Numbered from the stretch's first letter, positions 43,267-53,234 are shown. The stretch is DNA of 64,000 bases from Roseicyclus sp965662675 (GCF_965662675.1 NZ_CBFIIK010000001.1:1-64000); one strand, 5' to 3'. The notes: a model not told the origin generated them from the letters alone. Translations and numbers: made by a program.

Positions 43267-44400
43267 TCAGTTGCGCCCGCTCCCGATGAACCATTCCGCC
43301 GGATCGACGGGCACACCGTTTTCACGCAATTCCATATAAAGCGTTTCCGAGAGGGCAGCGCCACTCCCTTGCAGGGTCGCGACGATCAATTCTTCGGTGT
43401 CGCTCACCGCGCCCCCGGGCATGAGACCCAAGGGAGCGGCTGCCGGGATGACCACCCCTGTCTTCACATAAACGGTATCGAGGCCGGCCAGCACAAGCAG
43501 ATAGCCCGCTTCCGGTTCAAGGATAATGACATTTCCGTAATCCAGCAGCGGCCCCGCATAGCGCACCGATGCGGGCCATGGCGCCGTGACCAATGCGCCC
43601 GCTCGCGTGGCATAAAGCAGACCGGGCCGCGCGACACCTGCGGCGTCAGCCTCGCCAAAGGCACGAAGCTGTGTGCCGAGCACCGGCAGGGGCAGCACAC
43701 CGCGTGCCGTGATGAAATCGGGCAAGTCGGGGGATGCGGGCGGCGGCGTTTGCGCCAGCAAGCTCGACAATGTGTCGAGCGAGTCGACACTATTGACCAG
43801 TTGGGTCATGGCAAGGTCATCGCTCAGGAAATTCTCGGGCAGCATGCGCCGCTCGGCGATGGCTTGGCTCAGCTGTGTGCGCGCGTCCTGCGCGCGTTGC
43901 AGCGCATCGCTCAAGTCACGCAACGCCTTGTCCTGCACCGCGCGCAAGGCCGCCAATTCCTCGAGCTGTGCGCGCAACGCGCGGGCCTCGGCCGCGACGG
44001 CGGGTGTGACTTCGGACAAGATCATACCCGCGCGCGCCGTGCCAAGCGGGCCTTCGGGATGCATCAGCAAGACCGGCGCGGGTGCGCCCTCGATGCTTTG
44101 CAGCACCCCAAGCAGGCGCGACAGCCGGTCACTTTCGGCATCGAAGGCCATCAAGATCGTGCGTTCGCGCAGCGCCGCTTGCCGGATGCCTTCGCGCAGC
44201 GCCAAGAGCCCCTCTTCATAGGCGCGCACGGTTTGGGTCAGCGCCTCGACCCGGTCGCGCGCCCCTTGCGCCGCGAGCAGCGCAAAGCCCGCTTGCTCAA
44301 GCATCTCAGCCGCCTGCGCGGCGGTTTGGCCGGCGTCGAATTCTGCCCGAACAGGGCTGGCCAACAACACAAAGGCCAAGGTGATGGCACGCAAGCTCAT
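43267..44400 (-). CDS. envC: EnvC-like murein hydrolase activator, degenerate LytM
   Basis: A 377-residue exported protein. After a signal peptide (TLAFVLLASPVRA) comes a coiled coil to about 230, including YEEGLLALREGIRQAALRERT and LEELAALRAVQDKALRDL. A C-terminal M23/LytM-like domain (about 255-375) retains the fold (LDYGNVIILEPEAGYLLVLAGL), but I see no HxH or Hx3D zinc site, as in EnvC, which activates amidases rather than cutting. ATG 44400 forms an ATGA overlap with the gpmI stop, a sign of translational coupling. Confidence 0.88.
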   Translation of the reverse strand: MSLRAITLAFVLLASPVRAEFDAGQTAAQAAEMLEQAGFALLAAQGARDRVEALTQTVRAYEEGLLALREGIRQAALRERTILMAFDAESDRLSRLLGVLQSIEGAPAPVLLMHPEGPLGTARAGMILSEVTPAVAAEARALRAQLEELAALRAVQDKALRDLSDALQRAQDARTQLSQAIAERRMLPENFLSDDLAMTQLVNSVDSLDTLSSLLAQTPPPASPDLPDFITARGVLPLPVLGTQLRAFGEADAAGVARPGLLYATRAGALVTAPWPASVRYAGPLLDYGNVIILEPEAGYLLVLAGLDTVYVKTGVVIPAAAPLGLMPGGAVSDTEELIVATLQGSGAALSETLYMELRENGVPVDPAEWFIGSGRN

Positions 44401-45926
44401 TCGATCAATGATGTCCCTGTCATCTCGGTGGGCTGGGGTAGCCCCATCAGCGCCAACAGGCTGGGGGCCAAATCGGCAAGGCTTCCATCGCGCAGCCGCG
44501 CATCCGCAGGTCCGCCGAACAAGATGACCGGCACGCGGTTGGTGGTATGGGCAGTATGCGGTTCCCCCGTGACGGGGTCGATCATGGTTTCGCAATTGCC
44601 GTGATCGGCGGTCACGATCATCGCGCCACCCGCCGCGGCGACGGCGGCCATCGCCTGGCCCAGCCCCGCATCCACCGCTTCACAGGCGCGGATCGCGGCG
44701 GCTAGATCACCGGTATGACCCACCATGTCGGGATTGGCGAAATTCACCACGATCAGGTCGTAGCCCGCCCCGATCGCCGCAACGAGGTGATCGCTCACCT
44801 CGGGTGCCGACATCTCGGGCTGCATATCATAGGTCGCCACCTTGGGCGATTGGGCCATGTACCGATCTTCGCCTGGAACCGGGCTTTCCTTGCCACCGTT
44901 CAGGAAGAAGGTGACATGGGGGTATTTCTCGGTTTCGGCGATGTGGAACTGGCGCAATCCTTGCGCCGCGACCCATTCAGCCAGCGTGTTGCGGATTTCT
45001 TGCTTGGGATAGACCGCCGTCATGTAGCGGTTATGGGCGGCAGAGTAATCGACCATGCCCAAGGCGGCGGCGAATTTGGCGCGCGGGCCGGTGTCGTAGG
45101 CGTCGAAATCGGGATCGGCCAAGGCCGACAAGATCTCACGCGCGCGATCGGCGCGGAAGTTCAGGCAAAAGATGCCATCACCGTCGCGCATCCCTGCGAA
45201 ACCGCCAAGGATCGTGGGCTGGATGAATTCGTCGTTCTCGCCCCGCGCATAGGCCATCTGTACCGCTTGTGCCGCTGTGTCGGCGGCAAAGCTGCCCTCG
45301 CCCTGCGCCATGGCGGTATGGGCGCGCGCGATCCTGTCCCAGCGATTGTCGCGGTCCATCGCGAAATAGCGCCCGATCACTGTGGCAAAGCCCGCACCAT
45401 CGGGCATCGCGGCGGTCATTTCGGCCAGATAGTCGAGGGCCGAACGCGGCGCCACATCGCGGCCATCGGTTATGGCGTGGATATGTACCTTGATGCCTGC
45501 CCCGGCGAGGGTTTTGGCGGCGGCCATCATATGGCGATGCTGCGAATGCACCCCGCCGGTCGAGGCAAGGCCGAACAGATGCGCCGCCCCGCCGCTTTGG
45601 CGTAGCGCCGTGATGAAATCCAGCAGCGCGGGTTCCGTGCCAAGGCTGCCTGTCTCCACCGCCTCGTCGATGCGCACCAGATCCATCGGCACCACGCGGC
45701 CCGCCCCGATGGTGGTATGGCCCACCTCTGAATTGCCCATCTGCCCCTCGGGCAGGCCGACTGCTCGGCCATGGGTGATCAGCCTCGCATGGGGGCAATC
45801 GGCCATCAGCCTGTCGAAATACGGGGTTTGGGCCAGCAGGGGGGCGTTACCCACCGCGCTTGGGCCGATGCCCCAGCCATCGAGGATACACAGCACCACG
45901 GGTTTGTATGGGCGATCAATCGGCAT
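44397..45926 (-). CDS. gpmI: 2,3-bisphosphoglycerate-independent phosphoglycerate mutase
   Basis: Interconverts 3- and 2-phosphoglycerate. The 509 residues carry the Mn-coordinating and catalytic motifs: VVLCILDGWGIG near 9, GNSEVGHTTIGAG (nucleophile Ser near 62), the loop GLASTGGVHSQHRH, and TADHGNCE late in the protein. The length is typical. GGAGG stands five bases before ATG 45926; the ATG 3 bases earlier is too close. It starts the operon with envC, ctpA and rppH. The next genes upstream are the accessory glycosyltransferase block. Confidence 0.97.
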   Translation of the reverse strand: MPIDRPYKPVVLCILDGWGIGPSAVGNAPLLAQTPYFDRLMADCPHARLITHGRAVGLPEGQMGNSEVGHTTIGAGRVVPMDLVRIDEAVETGSLGTEPALLDFITALRQSGGAAHLFGLASTGGVHSQHRHMMAAAKTLAGAGIKVHIHAITDGRDVAPRSALDYLAEMTAAMPDGAGFATVIGRYFAMDRDNRWDRIARAHTAMAQGEGSFAADTAAQAVQMAYARGENDEFIQPTILGGFAGMRDGDGIFCLNFRADRAREILSALADPDFDAYDTGPRAKFAAALGMVDYSAAHNRYMTAVYPKQEIRNTLAEWVAAQGLRQFHIAETEKYPHVTFFLNGGKESPVPGEDRYMAQSPKVATYDMQPEMSAPEVSDHLVAAIGAGYDLIVVNFANPDMVGHTGDLAAAIRACEAVDAGLGQAMAAVAAAGGAMIVTADHGNCETMIDPVTGEPHTAHTTNRVPVILFGGPADARLRDGSLADLAPSLLALMGLPQPTEMTGTSLIE

Positions 45927-46063
45927 CATGGCCTCCTTGGTCGCGGTTCTAGGCAGCGTCGGGTCAAGGCGCAAGCCGCGCTACCTATTCGTGAATGGGT
46001 GACAGCACGACCAAGTCACGCTAAGTCAAAACTTTAGATGATTAAAGCGGGCTTTCGCGCGAC

Positions 46064-49000
46064 ATGATCGAGTTGGGAACCACAAAGGTCTTGCGCCGTT
46101 TGAGTGGTCGCATCGCCAAGCTGGCCGGGCGGGGCGACTCGGCCTTTGAATGGCAAATCTGGTATCGTAACGCGGTACGGCGGCGGACCGTGGCATCGGT
46201 GCTTGGGCGCCACGAAAAGGCGGCGCTCTTGGCCCAGGATTTCAGCGTCGGGGCCTATCTGACGCGCAATCCCGATGTCGCCGATGTCGTCGCCAGCCCG
46301 GGTGAGGCGGTGTTTCACTATCTGGAATACGGCCATGCCGAAGGCCGTGATGCCAGCCCTGACCGTTGGAGCCGGTCCTTTGTGCGTCTGGCCCACAATG
46401 TCGATCTGCCCGACGGGCTAAGCGCGCGCCAAGCGCTGGCGCGGCTGCGAAAATCGGGACTCTGCCACTCGGAGATCTTGCTGCATGAGGGTGATCTATG
46501 GGCAAGCAAGGGGCTGAACGGCGCCGTGCTTGCGCAGATTTTCGACCATGAATATTACTTGGTGACCGCCACCCTTGCGGGCCATGCCCCAAGCACGCAT
46601 GACCGGCTTGGTGCGATTGCGCATTTTTGCGATCGTGGACTTCCCAATGGGATTGCGCCGCACCCCGAGCATGGGCTTGACCTCGCTTTCTATCGTGATG
46701 CTTGCGCCTTGGCCGAGGTCGCCTTGCCCCCCGATATCGATGAGGTGGCGCTGCGTTTGCATTGGGCGCGGGTGGGGTTGCGGGCAGGGGCGCATGCAAA
46801 CCCGCACGCATGGTTCAAAATGTGTACCGGTGTCGATCTGGTGCCTGCGGTGGTTGCGGGCTTGCCCGATTTCGTCGCTGCCTCTGCCGATCTGGAAGCA
46901 GATGCCACCACGCCCGAGGCGCTTTCCCATCTTGCGACAGTGCCGATGCCGGGTGCGTCGGTATTTGACATGGAAGCGCCCGGAATGGTCGGGTTTTTCA
47001 CCGATCTTGCCCGCCACAAGCGGCGCAGTGGCGATACGGCGACGGCCGAATGGCTTTTGTCGCGGGTGCTTGATCACGCGCCCGGCGATCCGCGTGCCAG
47101 CCTCGATCTGGCCGATCTGATCCATCCCCAAAACCGGATCGCGTCCGAAACGCAACTGCGCCGCGCGGTTCCCAACGGCTTCGACGCGGGTGCAAATCAG
47201 ATCACATTGGCCGAACGGCTGGTCGTCCAGAACCGCCTGTCCGAAGCGCTCGAAGTGTGTCGCGATCTGCCCGCCGCATTGTTCGGCGATGTCGCCCTAC
47301 GGCGCCGCCGCCGGGATCTGGGCGGCGCCATCTTCAACACGATCTGGTCCGATCTATCCAGCTGGATCGAAAGGCGCCCCATCGCCGAGCTGCAGGCGAT
47401 GCTGGCCGAGGCCTTGGCACTTTATACGCCGCCCTTCACCGCGCCGGAACGCGGCGGGCCGATCCGTCGGGTGGCGATCTTGGCCAATGACGATATCTAC
47501 CAGTGCAAACTCTATCGCGCGGATCAAAAAATCGACCAGCTCCGCGCGGCGGGCTACAGCACCGAATTGTATCTCCAGGGGCTCGACCTCGATCTCTTGC
47601 GCGGGCGGCTCGATCAATATGACGCCGTGATCTTCATGCGGGTTCCCGCCTTTCTGCCGATCATCGATCTGATTGTGGATGCCGCACGCCAAGGGCTGGC
47701 GACATTTTACGACATCGACGATCTGATCTTCGATCCGGCGGTCTTTCCGCCGCCATTGGCCAGCTATGGGGGCCAGATCACGCGGCGCGATCACGCGGCC
47801 ATAGCCTGCGGTGTGCCACTGTTCCGCCATGCGATGAGCCTGTGTTCCCACGGCATCGCCTCGACACCAACAATCCGTGACGCGATGGAGGGCATCGTGC
47901 GCAGCGGCATGGCCTTTACCCATCGCAACGCGCTTGGCCGGGCGCATATGGCGGCACTTGCGCATCAAGCGACAGCGGCGGCTGACAGGGGCGAAAAGCT
48001 CGTCATCTTCTACGGTTCGGGCACCAAGGCGCATAAGGCCGTGTTCACCGATATGCTGGAACCGGCCCTCGCCGATGTGCTGGCCGCCCGGCCCGGCAAG
48101 GTCGAGATCCGCATCATGGGCGATTTCCCCGCCTTCAAGCATCTCGACCCGGCCCATCCCGATATTCGCCTGCTTGCCCCGATCTGGGATTTCGAAGGGT
48201 TTTGCGCCGCCTTGGCCGAGGCGGATATCAACCTCTCCGTATTGGAACCCTCGGTTCTGACCGATGCCAAGAGCGAGATCAAATGGATGGAAGCCGCGAT
48301 GTTCGCCATCCCTTCCGTCGTCAATCCGACAGCGACCTATCGCGATGTGATCATCGACGGGCAGACGGGGCTTTTCGCGCAGGATCGCAAGAGCTTTGCC
48401 GCCGCATTGCTGCGCCTGATCGATGATGCCGATCTGCGCGGTCGGATCGGGGCCGCAGCGCAGGCTGTGGTCGTCAAGGATTACGGGCTGCCCGCGATGG
48501 GCGCGCAATTCGACGCGATCTTTGCCGCCATTCGCCCGCCAACGGGCCGTGGCAAGACGCGGCTGTTGATCGTGAATGTTTTCTACCCGCCGCAGGATAT
48601 CGGCGGCGCGACGCGCGTGGTGCATGACAATGTCCGTGACTTGGTCGCGCGTTATGGCGATGACTACGAGATCGACATCCTCGCCACATTGGAGGGGGGC
48701 GAGCGCCCCTACGAGATCGGATGTCACGCGCATGACGGTGTCCGGATCTGGACGGTGACCGCGCGCGACGGGATCGACAACATGGAGATCCGCGATCACC
48801 GCATGGCCGATGTCATCGACCGTTTGATCGGCCGGATCGCACCCGATCTTGTGCATCTGCATTGCCTGCAGCGTCTGACTGCCTCGGTGGTCGATTGCCT
48901 GCGTCGCCGCAGGCTTCCCTATGTTGTGACCTTGCATGACGGTTGGTGGGTTTCGCCACACCAGTTCATCTTGTCGCCCGAGGGGGAGGCGGAGATTTAC

Positions 49001-49789
49001 AGCTTTCGTCCCGAAGATCGTGCCGATTTGTCGGAACGTGGCGGTATCGCCGCGCGCGCGCTGCGCGATGCTGCAGCCGTTCTTGCAGTGTCGGAGTCGT
49101 TCGCGGGTTTGCATCGCGAAGCGGGCCTCGATCGGGTAGAGGTCGTCGAGAACGGGCTGGCCGCGGCCACTGCAGTTGCGCGCGTGAGTGGTCCACCGGG
49201 TCGGGTGCGATTGGGCCATATCGGCGGCGCTGCGCGGCACAAGGGGTACCATCTGCTGCGTGCGGCCTTGCATGCAAAGCGGTTCGAAAATCTCGATCTG
49301 TTGGTGGTCGATCACGCGCTTCCCAGCGGACGTGTGCGTTATGAGGATTGGAACGGCACCCCTGTGACCTTTGTGCCGCGTGTTCCGCTAACACAGGTTG
49401 GCACACTCTACGGCGCACTCGATGTAGTGCTTGCGCCGTCGATCTGGCCCGAAAGTTATGGCTTGGTCACGCGCGAGGCGCTCGCCGCAGGTTTGTGGGT
49501 CGTCGCCTCCGACCGTGGCGCCATCGGGCAAGATATCGTGCAGAACGAGAATGGCTTTGTCGTGGATGTGGCTGATCACCGTGGGATGATGAACGCACTT
49601 GCAAAGATAGATGCCGACCCTGTCCGGTTCTTGTCGCCGCCTGTCCATCGCCTCCCGCTACGTTCCGCGCAGGCACAGACGGATCAACTCCATGCGATCT
49701 ACCAACGCATTTTGGCATCAAGGGCCACGCTGCACCCGACCTCAGAAGATGAAGTCTGTATTGTCGAGATCGGCGAGGGTGACGCCTGA
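46064..49789 (+). CDS. Two-domain GT4-type glycosyltransferase with N-terminal repeat module (1241 aa)
   Basis: A very large soluble protein. Residues about 58-240 hold three repeats of a unit such as YLTRNPDVA...HYLEYGHAEGRDASP. A TPR-like helical region follows to about 450. From about 465 to 820 is the first GT4-like domain (VAILANDDIYQCKLYRADQK, FYGSGTKAHKAVF, DAKSEIKWMEAAMFAIPSV). From about 832 the second (VNVFYPPQDIGGATRVVHDN, WPESYGLVTREALAAGLWVV near 1124). Two active GT domains suggest assembly of a surface polysaccharide, fitting the adjacent exporter. It overlaps the RTX gene end by 48 bp. The sugar donors are unknown. Confidence 0.88.
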   Translation: MIELGTTKVLRRLSGRIAKLAGRGDSAFEWQIWYRNAVRRRTVASVLGRHEKAALLAQDFSVGAYLTRNPDVADVVASPGEAVFHYLEYGHAEGRDASPDRWSRSFVRLAHNVDLPDGLSARQALARLRKSGLCHSEILLHEGDLWASKGLNGAVLAQIFDHEYYLVTATLAGHAPSTHDRLGAIAHFCDRGLPNGIAPHPEHGLDLAFYRDACALAEVALPPDIDEVALRLHWARVGLRAGAHANPHAWFKMCTGVDLVPAVVAGLPDFVAASADLEADATTPEALSHLATVPMPGASVFDMEAPGMVGFFTDLARHKRRSGDTATAEWLLSRVLDHAPGDPRASLDLADLIHPQNRIASETQLRRAVPNGFDAGANQITLAERLVVQNRLSEALEVCRDLPAALFGDVALRRRRRDLGGAIFNTIWSDLSSWIERRPIAELQAMLAEALALYTPPFTAPERGGPIRRVAILANDDIYQCKLYRADQKIDQLRAAGYSTELYLQGLDLDLLRGRLDQYDAVIFMRVPAFLPIIDLIVDAARQGLATFYDIDDLIFDPAVFPPPLASYGGQITRRDHAAIACGVPLFRHAMSLCSHGIASTPTIRDAMEGIVRSGMAFTHRNALGRAHMAALAHQATAAADRGEKLVIFYGSGTKAHKAVFTDMLEPALADVLAARPGKVEIRIMGDFPAFKHLDPAHPDIRLLAPIWDFEGFCAALAEADINLSVLEPSVLTDAKSEIKWMEAAMFAIPSVVNPTATYRDVIIDGQTGLFAQDRKSFAAALLRLIDDADLRGRIGAAAQAVVVKDYGLPAMGAQFDAIFAAIRPPTGRGKTRLLIVNVFYPPQDIGGATRVVHDNVRDLVARYGDDYEIDILATLEGGERPYEIGCHAHDGVRIWTVTARDGIDNMEIRDHRMADVIDRLIGRIAPDLVHLHCLQRLTASVVDCLRRRRLPYVVTLHDGWWVSPHQFILSPEGEAEIYSFRPEDRADLSERGGIAARALRDAAAVLAVSESFAGLHREAGLDRVEVVENGLAAATAVARVSGPPGRVRLGHIGGAARHKGYHLLRAALHAKRFENLDLLVVDHALPSGRVRYEDWNGTPVTFVPRVPLTQVGTLYGALDVVLAPSIWPESYGLVTREALAAGLWVVASDRGAIGQDIVQNENGFVVDVADHRGMMNALAKIDADPVRFLSPPVHRLPLRSAQAQTDQLHAIYQRILASRATLHPTSEDEVCIVEIGEGDA

Positions 49790-52429
49790 GAGGAGGATGG
49801 AATTGCCGCTGCCGGTGTCGATCAGCACCCCGCCCGCCGTGGTCGTGACCGCGCCCGTGGCGGCGAAGGCGGTGTAGTCGGCAAAGCCCGACAGCGCGCT
49901 GATCTGCGAAAGGTCGATCCGCTCCCACGGGTTGCGGGCCTCGAAATCGCCGATCGTGTCCTGCCCATGCCCGTCGGCGAAGATGAAGATATCCCAGTTG
50001 AAATTGCCCCAGAGTTGGTCGTTGCCCGCGCCCCCCTCCAATCGGTCGAAACCGCCGCCCGCATAAAGCCGGTCATCGCCATCCCCGCCGATCAGCGTGT
50101 CGTTTCCAGCTTCGGCGAACAGCGCATCCGGCCCGCCCCCGCCCAACAGCAGGTCATGGCCCGCCCCGCCGAAGAGCCGGTCGAACCCATCCCCGCCATC
50201 GAGCGTGTCATCGCCGAAATCGCCGAAGAGATTGTCGGCCTGCCCGCCGCCCGACAGGCTGTCATCGCCATTGCCACCGCGCAGCAGGTCGAAGCCCGTA
50301 TCGCCGGTGAGCGTGTCATGGCCCGCCTCGCCGAAGAGCGCGTCATTGCCCGTGCTGCCCGACAGGCTGTCATCGCCCTCGCCGCCGAAGAGGCGGTCAT
50401 TGCCATCGCCGCCCAAGACCGTGTCGTTGCCCGCCTCGCCATAAAGGTTGTCGGCCTGCGCGCCGCCATCGAGCTGGTCCGCGCCCGCACCGCCGTGCAA
50501 CAGGTCGAAGCCCGTCCCGCCGAAGAGCCGGTCATCATCGGCCCCGCCATTGAGCGTGTCGTTGCCGCCATCACCGATCAGCAGATCACCCCCTTCGCCA
50601 CCGATCAGGCTGTCATGGCCCAGCCCGCCGAAGAGGCGGTCATTGCCGGCCTCGCCATCGAGGGTGTCATTGCCCACGTCGCCGAAAAGATTATCGGCCT
50701 GCGCGCCGCCCGACAGGCTGTCATCGCCATTGCCGCCAATCAGCCGATCAAAACCCGCCCCACCCGTTATGGTGTCATCCCCGCCCAAACCGTCGATCGT
50801 GTCGTTGCCACCAAGACCGTCGATCACATCAGCGCCGCTCGTGCCGTCCAAGCTGTCGGCACCCTCCGTCGGACCGGTGGGATCTTCTGGCAGGGTGAAT
50901 TGGATCGGGCTGCGATCGGGGGCGGTGATCACGGCGGCGATGACTTGGGCCGCGCTCAGGGGCGTGCCCATCTGTGTCTGGAGCACCAACAGCTCGTTAC
51001 GCCAGATTACCAAGGCGCCATTGAAGGTCGGCTGGATGGTCAATTGCGATGGGTCATAGAGAAAGGGCCATCCGGACAGGTCCAGCCGGTCGCGTCCGGC
51101 CTCGAAATCGGTGATCGTATCGCGCCCCCCGTCCGCGCGCAGGATGAAGCGATCCGCACCCGCCCCGCCTGTCAGTGTGTCATTGCCGGCGCCATCCTCG
51201 ATGATATCCGCGCCTTGCCCGGCCATGATGCGGTCATCACCGGACCCGCCGATCAAGATATCGTCCATGCCGCTGCCGACCAGATCGCCGCCCGCCGCCG
51301 TGGCCATTCGCATTTGACCATTGCCTGCCGCGTCAAAGGCAAGGGTGGTCACACCGGCGCTGATCTGCGACGAGACGAAGATATCGACCCGGCTTGCCGT
51401 GCGCATGGTCGTGATCGCCGTGATATTCTCAAGCCCGATGCCGAAGTCATCGGCAAGCACATCCATCAGATGCAGTCGCCCATTGGGCAGCAAAAGAAAC
51501 AGGGTCATCCCATCATCGCCGCCGCCCGCCAGCACATAGGTGAAGCCGCCTGCCTCGACCACCTCGAGGCTTTGCACCATGCCAAAGCGCATCGCTTTGG
51601 TGTCGATCACATGATCGGTCGCTGCCAAGCTTCCGTCGCTGAGCAGTTGCATGACCGTGATCGCGCCGGATTGGCCCATGCCATCGCCGGGGGCCGACGC
51701 GACCAACACGAAGCTGCGCCCACCAATTGTTATGGTTTCAAGCGCGGTCGGCGTCATCATGCCGATACCCTCGGCCACACCCAGATTGCCCGTCGCGATC
51801 AGCCCCGTCGGGGTGACGCGATAGGCTGTCACGCCTTGCTCGGTCCGGCTTGCCCCAATCAGGTAGCTGTCACCGGCCAATGTGATCGCGTCGATGGCAA
51901 AGACGGAATCGGCATAGATCGCCGGCGTATCCGTGACGGTGAATTGGCGCGACAACGTTCCGTTGGGGTCGTTCGCGTCGATGCTGTAGGCTTGGATCGA
52001 ACCGATGCCGGGGTTCGCGAGGAAAAGCATGTTGCCGCCCATCTGGTCGAGATCCAGCACCTTGGAATCGACTCCTAGCAGCCCGCTCAGCTGGCTTTGG
52101 CCGCCGATCCGGCCCGCCCCGTCGAGCGTCAGTGCCGTCAGCCCTGCATCCGGATCACCGGCGACCACCAAGCTGGGGCCGTTGACCGTTTCCAAAAGTG
52201 TGAGCCTGTCCATGATCGCGTGCGACAGTGCCGGGTCGAAATGCGTGAAATCGCTCAAGCTGAGTGTGCCATTCCCCCCGATCGTGAAGGCCGCGATCCC
52301 GCCGGTTGGCCCCGAAGTGGTGTAGAGCATGGGGCCGGTGTCCGTCATGTGCAGCAAGAGATCCGTGATCCCGTGATCAAGGATGGTTTGGCCGGTCTGA
52401 ACTTGAGCCCCTACGGTCAATCGCGGCAT
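49742..52429 (-). CDS. RTX (hemolysin-type calcium-binding) repeat protein
   Basis: An 895-residue predicted secreted protein. Residues 1 to about 375 are beta-rich, possibly a propeller, with no signal peptide. A first RTX group lies near 383-430 and a long RTX block at about 520-800, made of nonapeptides GGxGxDxLx such as GGAGHDLLLGG, ending in a C-terminal segment with DTIGDFEARNPWERIDLSQI. Such proteins leave through type I secretion, bind Ca2+ and act as adhesins or S-layer-like factors; no type I genes lie here. GAGGGG precedes ATG 52429. It sits between the glycosyltransferase and the kps exporter. Confidence 0.92.
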   Translation of the reverse strand: MPRLTVGAQVQTGQTILDHGITDLLLHMTDTGPMLYTTSGPTGGIAAFTIGGNGTLSLSDFTHFDPALSHAIMDRLTLLETVNGPSLVVAGDPDAGLTALTLDGAGRIGGQSQLSGLLGVDSKVLDLDQMGGNMLFLANPGIGSIQAYSIDANDPNGTLSRQFTVTDTPAIYADSVFAIDAITLAGDSYLIGASRTEQGVTAYRVTPTGLIATGNLGVAEGIGMMTPTALETITIGGRSFVLVASAPGDGMGQSGAITVMQLLSDGSLAATDHVIDTKAMRFGMVQSLEVVEAGGFTYVLAGGGDDGMTLFLLLPNGRLHLMDVLADDFGIGLENITAITTMRTASRVDIFVSSQISAGVTTLAFDAAGNGQMRMATAAGGDLVGSGMDDILIGGSGDDRIMAGQGADIIEDGAGNDTLTGGAGADRFILRADGGRDTITDFEAGRDRLDLSGWPFLYDPSQLTIQPTFNGALVIWRNELLVLQTQMGTPLSAAQVIAAVITAPDRSPIQFTLPEDPTGPTEGADSLDGTSGADVIDGLGGNDTIDGLGGDDTITGGAGFDRLIGGNGDDSLSGGAQADNLFGDVGNDTLDGEAGNDRLFGGLGHDSLIGGEGGDLLIGDGGNDTLNGGADDDRLFGGTGFDLLHGGAGADQLDGGAQADNLYGEAGNDTVLGGDGNDRLFGGEGDDSLSGSTGNDALFGEAGHDTLTGDTGFDLLRGGNGDDSLSGGGQADNLFGDFGDDTLDGGDGFDRLFGGAGHDLLLGGGGPDALFAEAGNDTLIGGDGDDRLYAGGGFDRLEGGAGNDQLWGNFNWDIFIFADGHGQDTIGDFEARNPWERIDLSQISALSGFADYTAFAATGAVTTTAGGVLIDTGSGNSILLSGVTLADLDNTDFIF
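50030..50870 (-). repeat. RTX nonapeptide tract with longer-order duplications
   Basis: The DNA coding RTX nonapeptides repeats about every 27 bp. Beyond that, a block coding GGNGDDSLSGGxQADNLFGD recurs 459 bp apart (17 nonapeptide units; markers at 50711 and 50252), with a related copy at 50360, 108 bp from the second. The pattern suggests in-register duplications within the gene, possibly giving length variation between strains. Confidence 0.75.
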
Positions 52430-52569
52430 CGCTTACCCCTCGCAGCGCAATGGGGACAGGCTCGGCGCGCCGTGGGGCGCATTCAGGAATGGAATATGGT
52501 CATGATGGGAAAATCGGTATGGATTGAAGCGGTCCTGCTAACCTTGTCAGCAACCTATCCGTGTCGACG

Positions 52570-53223
52570 TTACGCGAGATTGCGTTTGTGCAGCTCGATC
52601 GCTTCGTCAAGGTCTTCGAAAAACGCCAATTTCCCGTTTTCCAAGATCAAGGCGGCGTCGCAAAACTCTTTCAACTCGGAAAGGTTATGATTCACCATGA
52701 TCGCGTCCGAGGTTTTCATGCGCTCGTGAAACAGGGCCACGCTGCGCAACCGAAAGGCGGCGTCGCCCGCGCCCGTCACCTCGTCGATCAGGTAGGTGTC
52801 GAACTTGATGCCAAGTGACAAGCCAAAGGTCAGCCTTGCGCGCATACCTGCGGAATAGGTGCGCACGGGCATGTGGAAATGTTCGCCGATCTGGGCGAAA
52901 TCCTGCACGAAATCGACCAACTCCTCGGTCTCGATACCATAGACGCGGGCGATGAAGCGCACATTCTGCGCCCCGGTCATTTGCGGGTGGATGGACCCTG
53001 CCTGCCCAATCGGCCAAGACATGGTGCCGTCGCAGACAACGCGCCCGCGATCGGGGCGCATATTACCCGCGATGATCGACATCAGCGTTGATTTGCCCGC
53101 GCCGTTACGCCCCAACAGCGCCAAGGATCGCCCGGTTTCCAGCGTCAGCGACAAGTTGTCGATGACGATCTTGCGACGCCCATTGACCTCGAAGCTCTTG
53201 GTCAGGTTCTCGAAGCGGATCAT
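52570..53223 (-). CDS. kpsT: Polysaccharide ABC exporter ATP-binding protein (KpsT-like)
   Basis: A 217-residue ATPase. Walker A LGRNGAGKST near 38, a signature region AGMRARLTFGLSLGIKFD, Walker B YLIDEVTGAGDAAFRLRS near 142 and the H-loop VNHNLSELKEF. It drives export of a lipid-linked polysaccharide with the KpsM-like permease. The KpsT match is strong in the ETGRSLALLGRNG and RPDRGRVVCDG regions. It begins 11 bp after the KpsE-like gene stop. Confidence 0.93.
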   Translation of the reverse strand: MIRFENLTKSFEVNGRRKIVIDNLSLTLETGRSLALLGRNGAGKSTLMSIIAGNMRPDRGRVVCDGTMSWPIGQAGSIHPQMTGAQNVRFIARVYGIETEELVDFVQDFAQIGEHFHMPVRTYSAGMRARLTFGLSLGIKFDTYLIDEVTGAGDAAFRLRSVALFHERMKTSDAIMVNHNLSELKEFCDAALILENGKLAFFEDLDEAIELHKRNLA

Positions 53224-53234
53224 CGCGCCGCCCC

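Noticed and set aside
41894..43339. 481-codon open frame opposite ctpA
   Set aside because: ctpA has catalytic Ser and Lys motifs and correct context; this frame is a shadow.
47354..49315. 653-codon open frame opposite the glycosyltransferase gene
   Set aside because: Antisense shadow; the plus strand carries clear GT4 motifs.
49967..52078. 703-codon open frame opposite the RTX gene
   Set aside because: The 27-bp periodicity of Gly/Asp codons keeps the reverse frame open. Its translation is a repetitive Ala/Val/Ile-rich string with no family features, and the RTX protein fits a known family.
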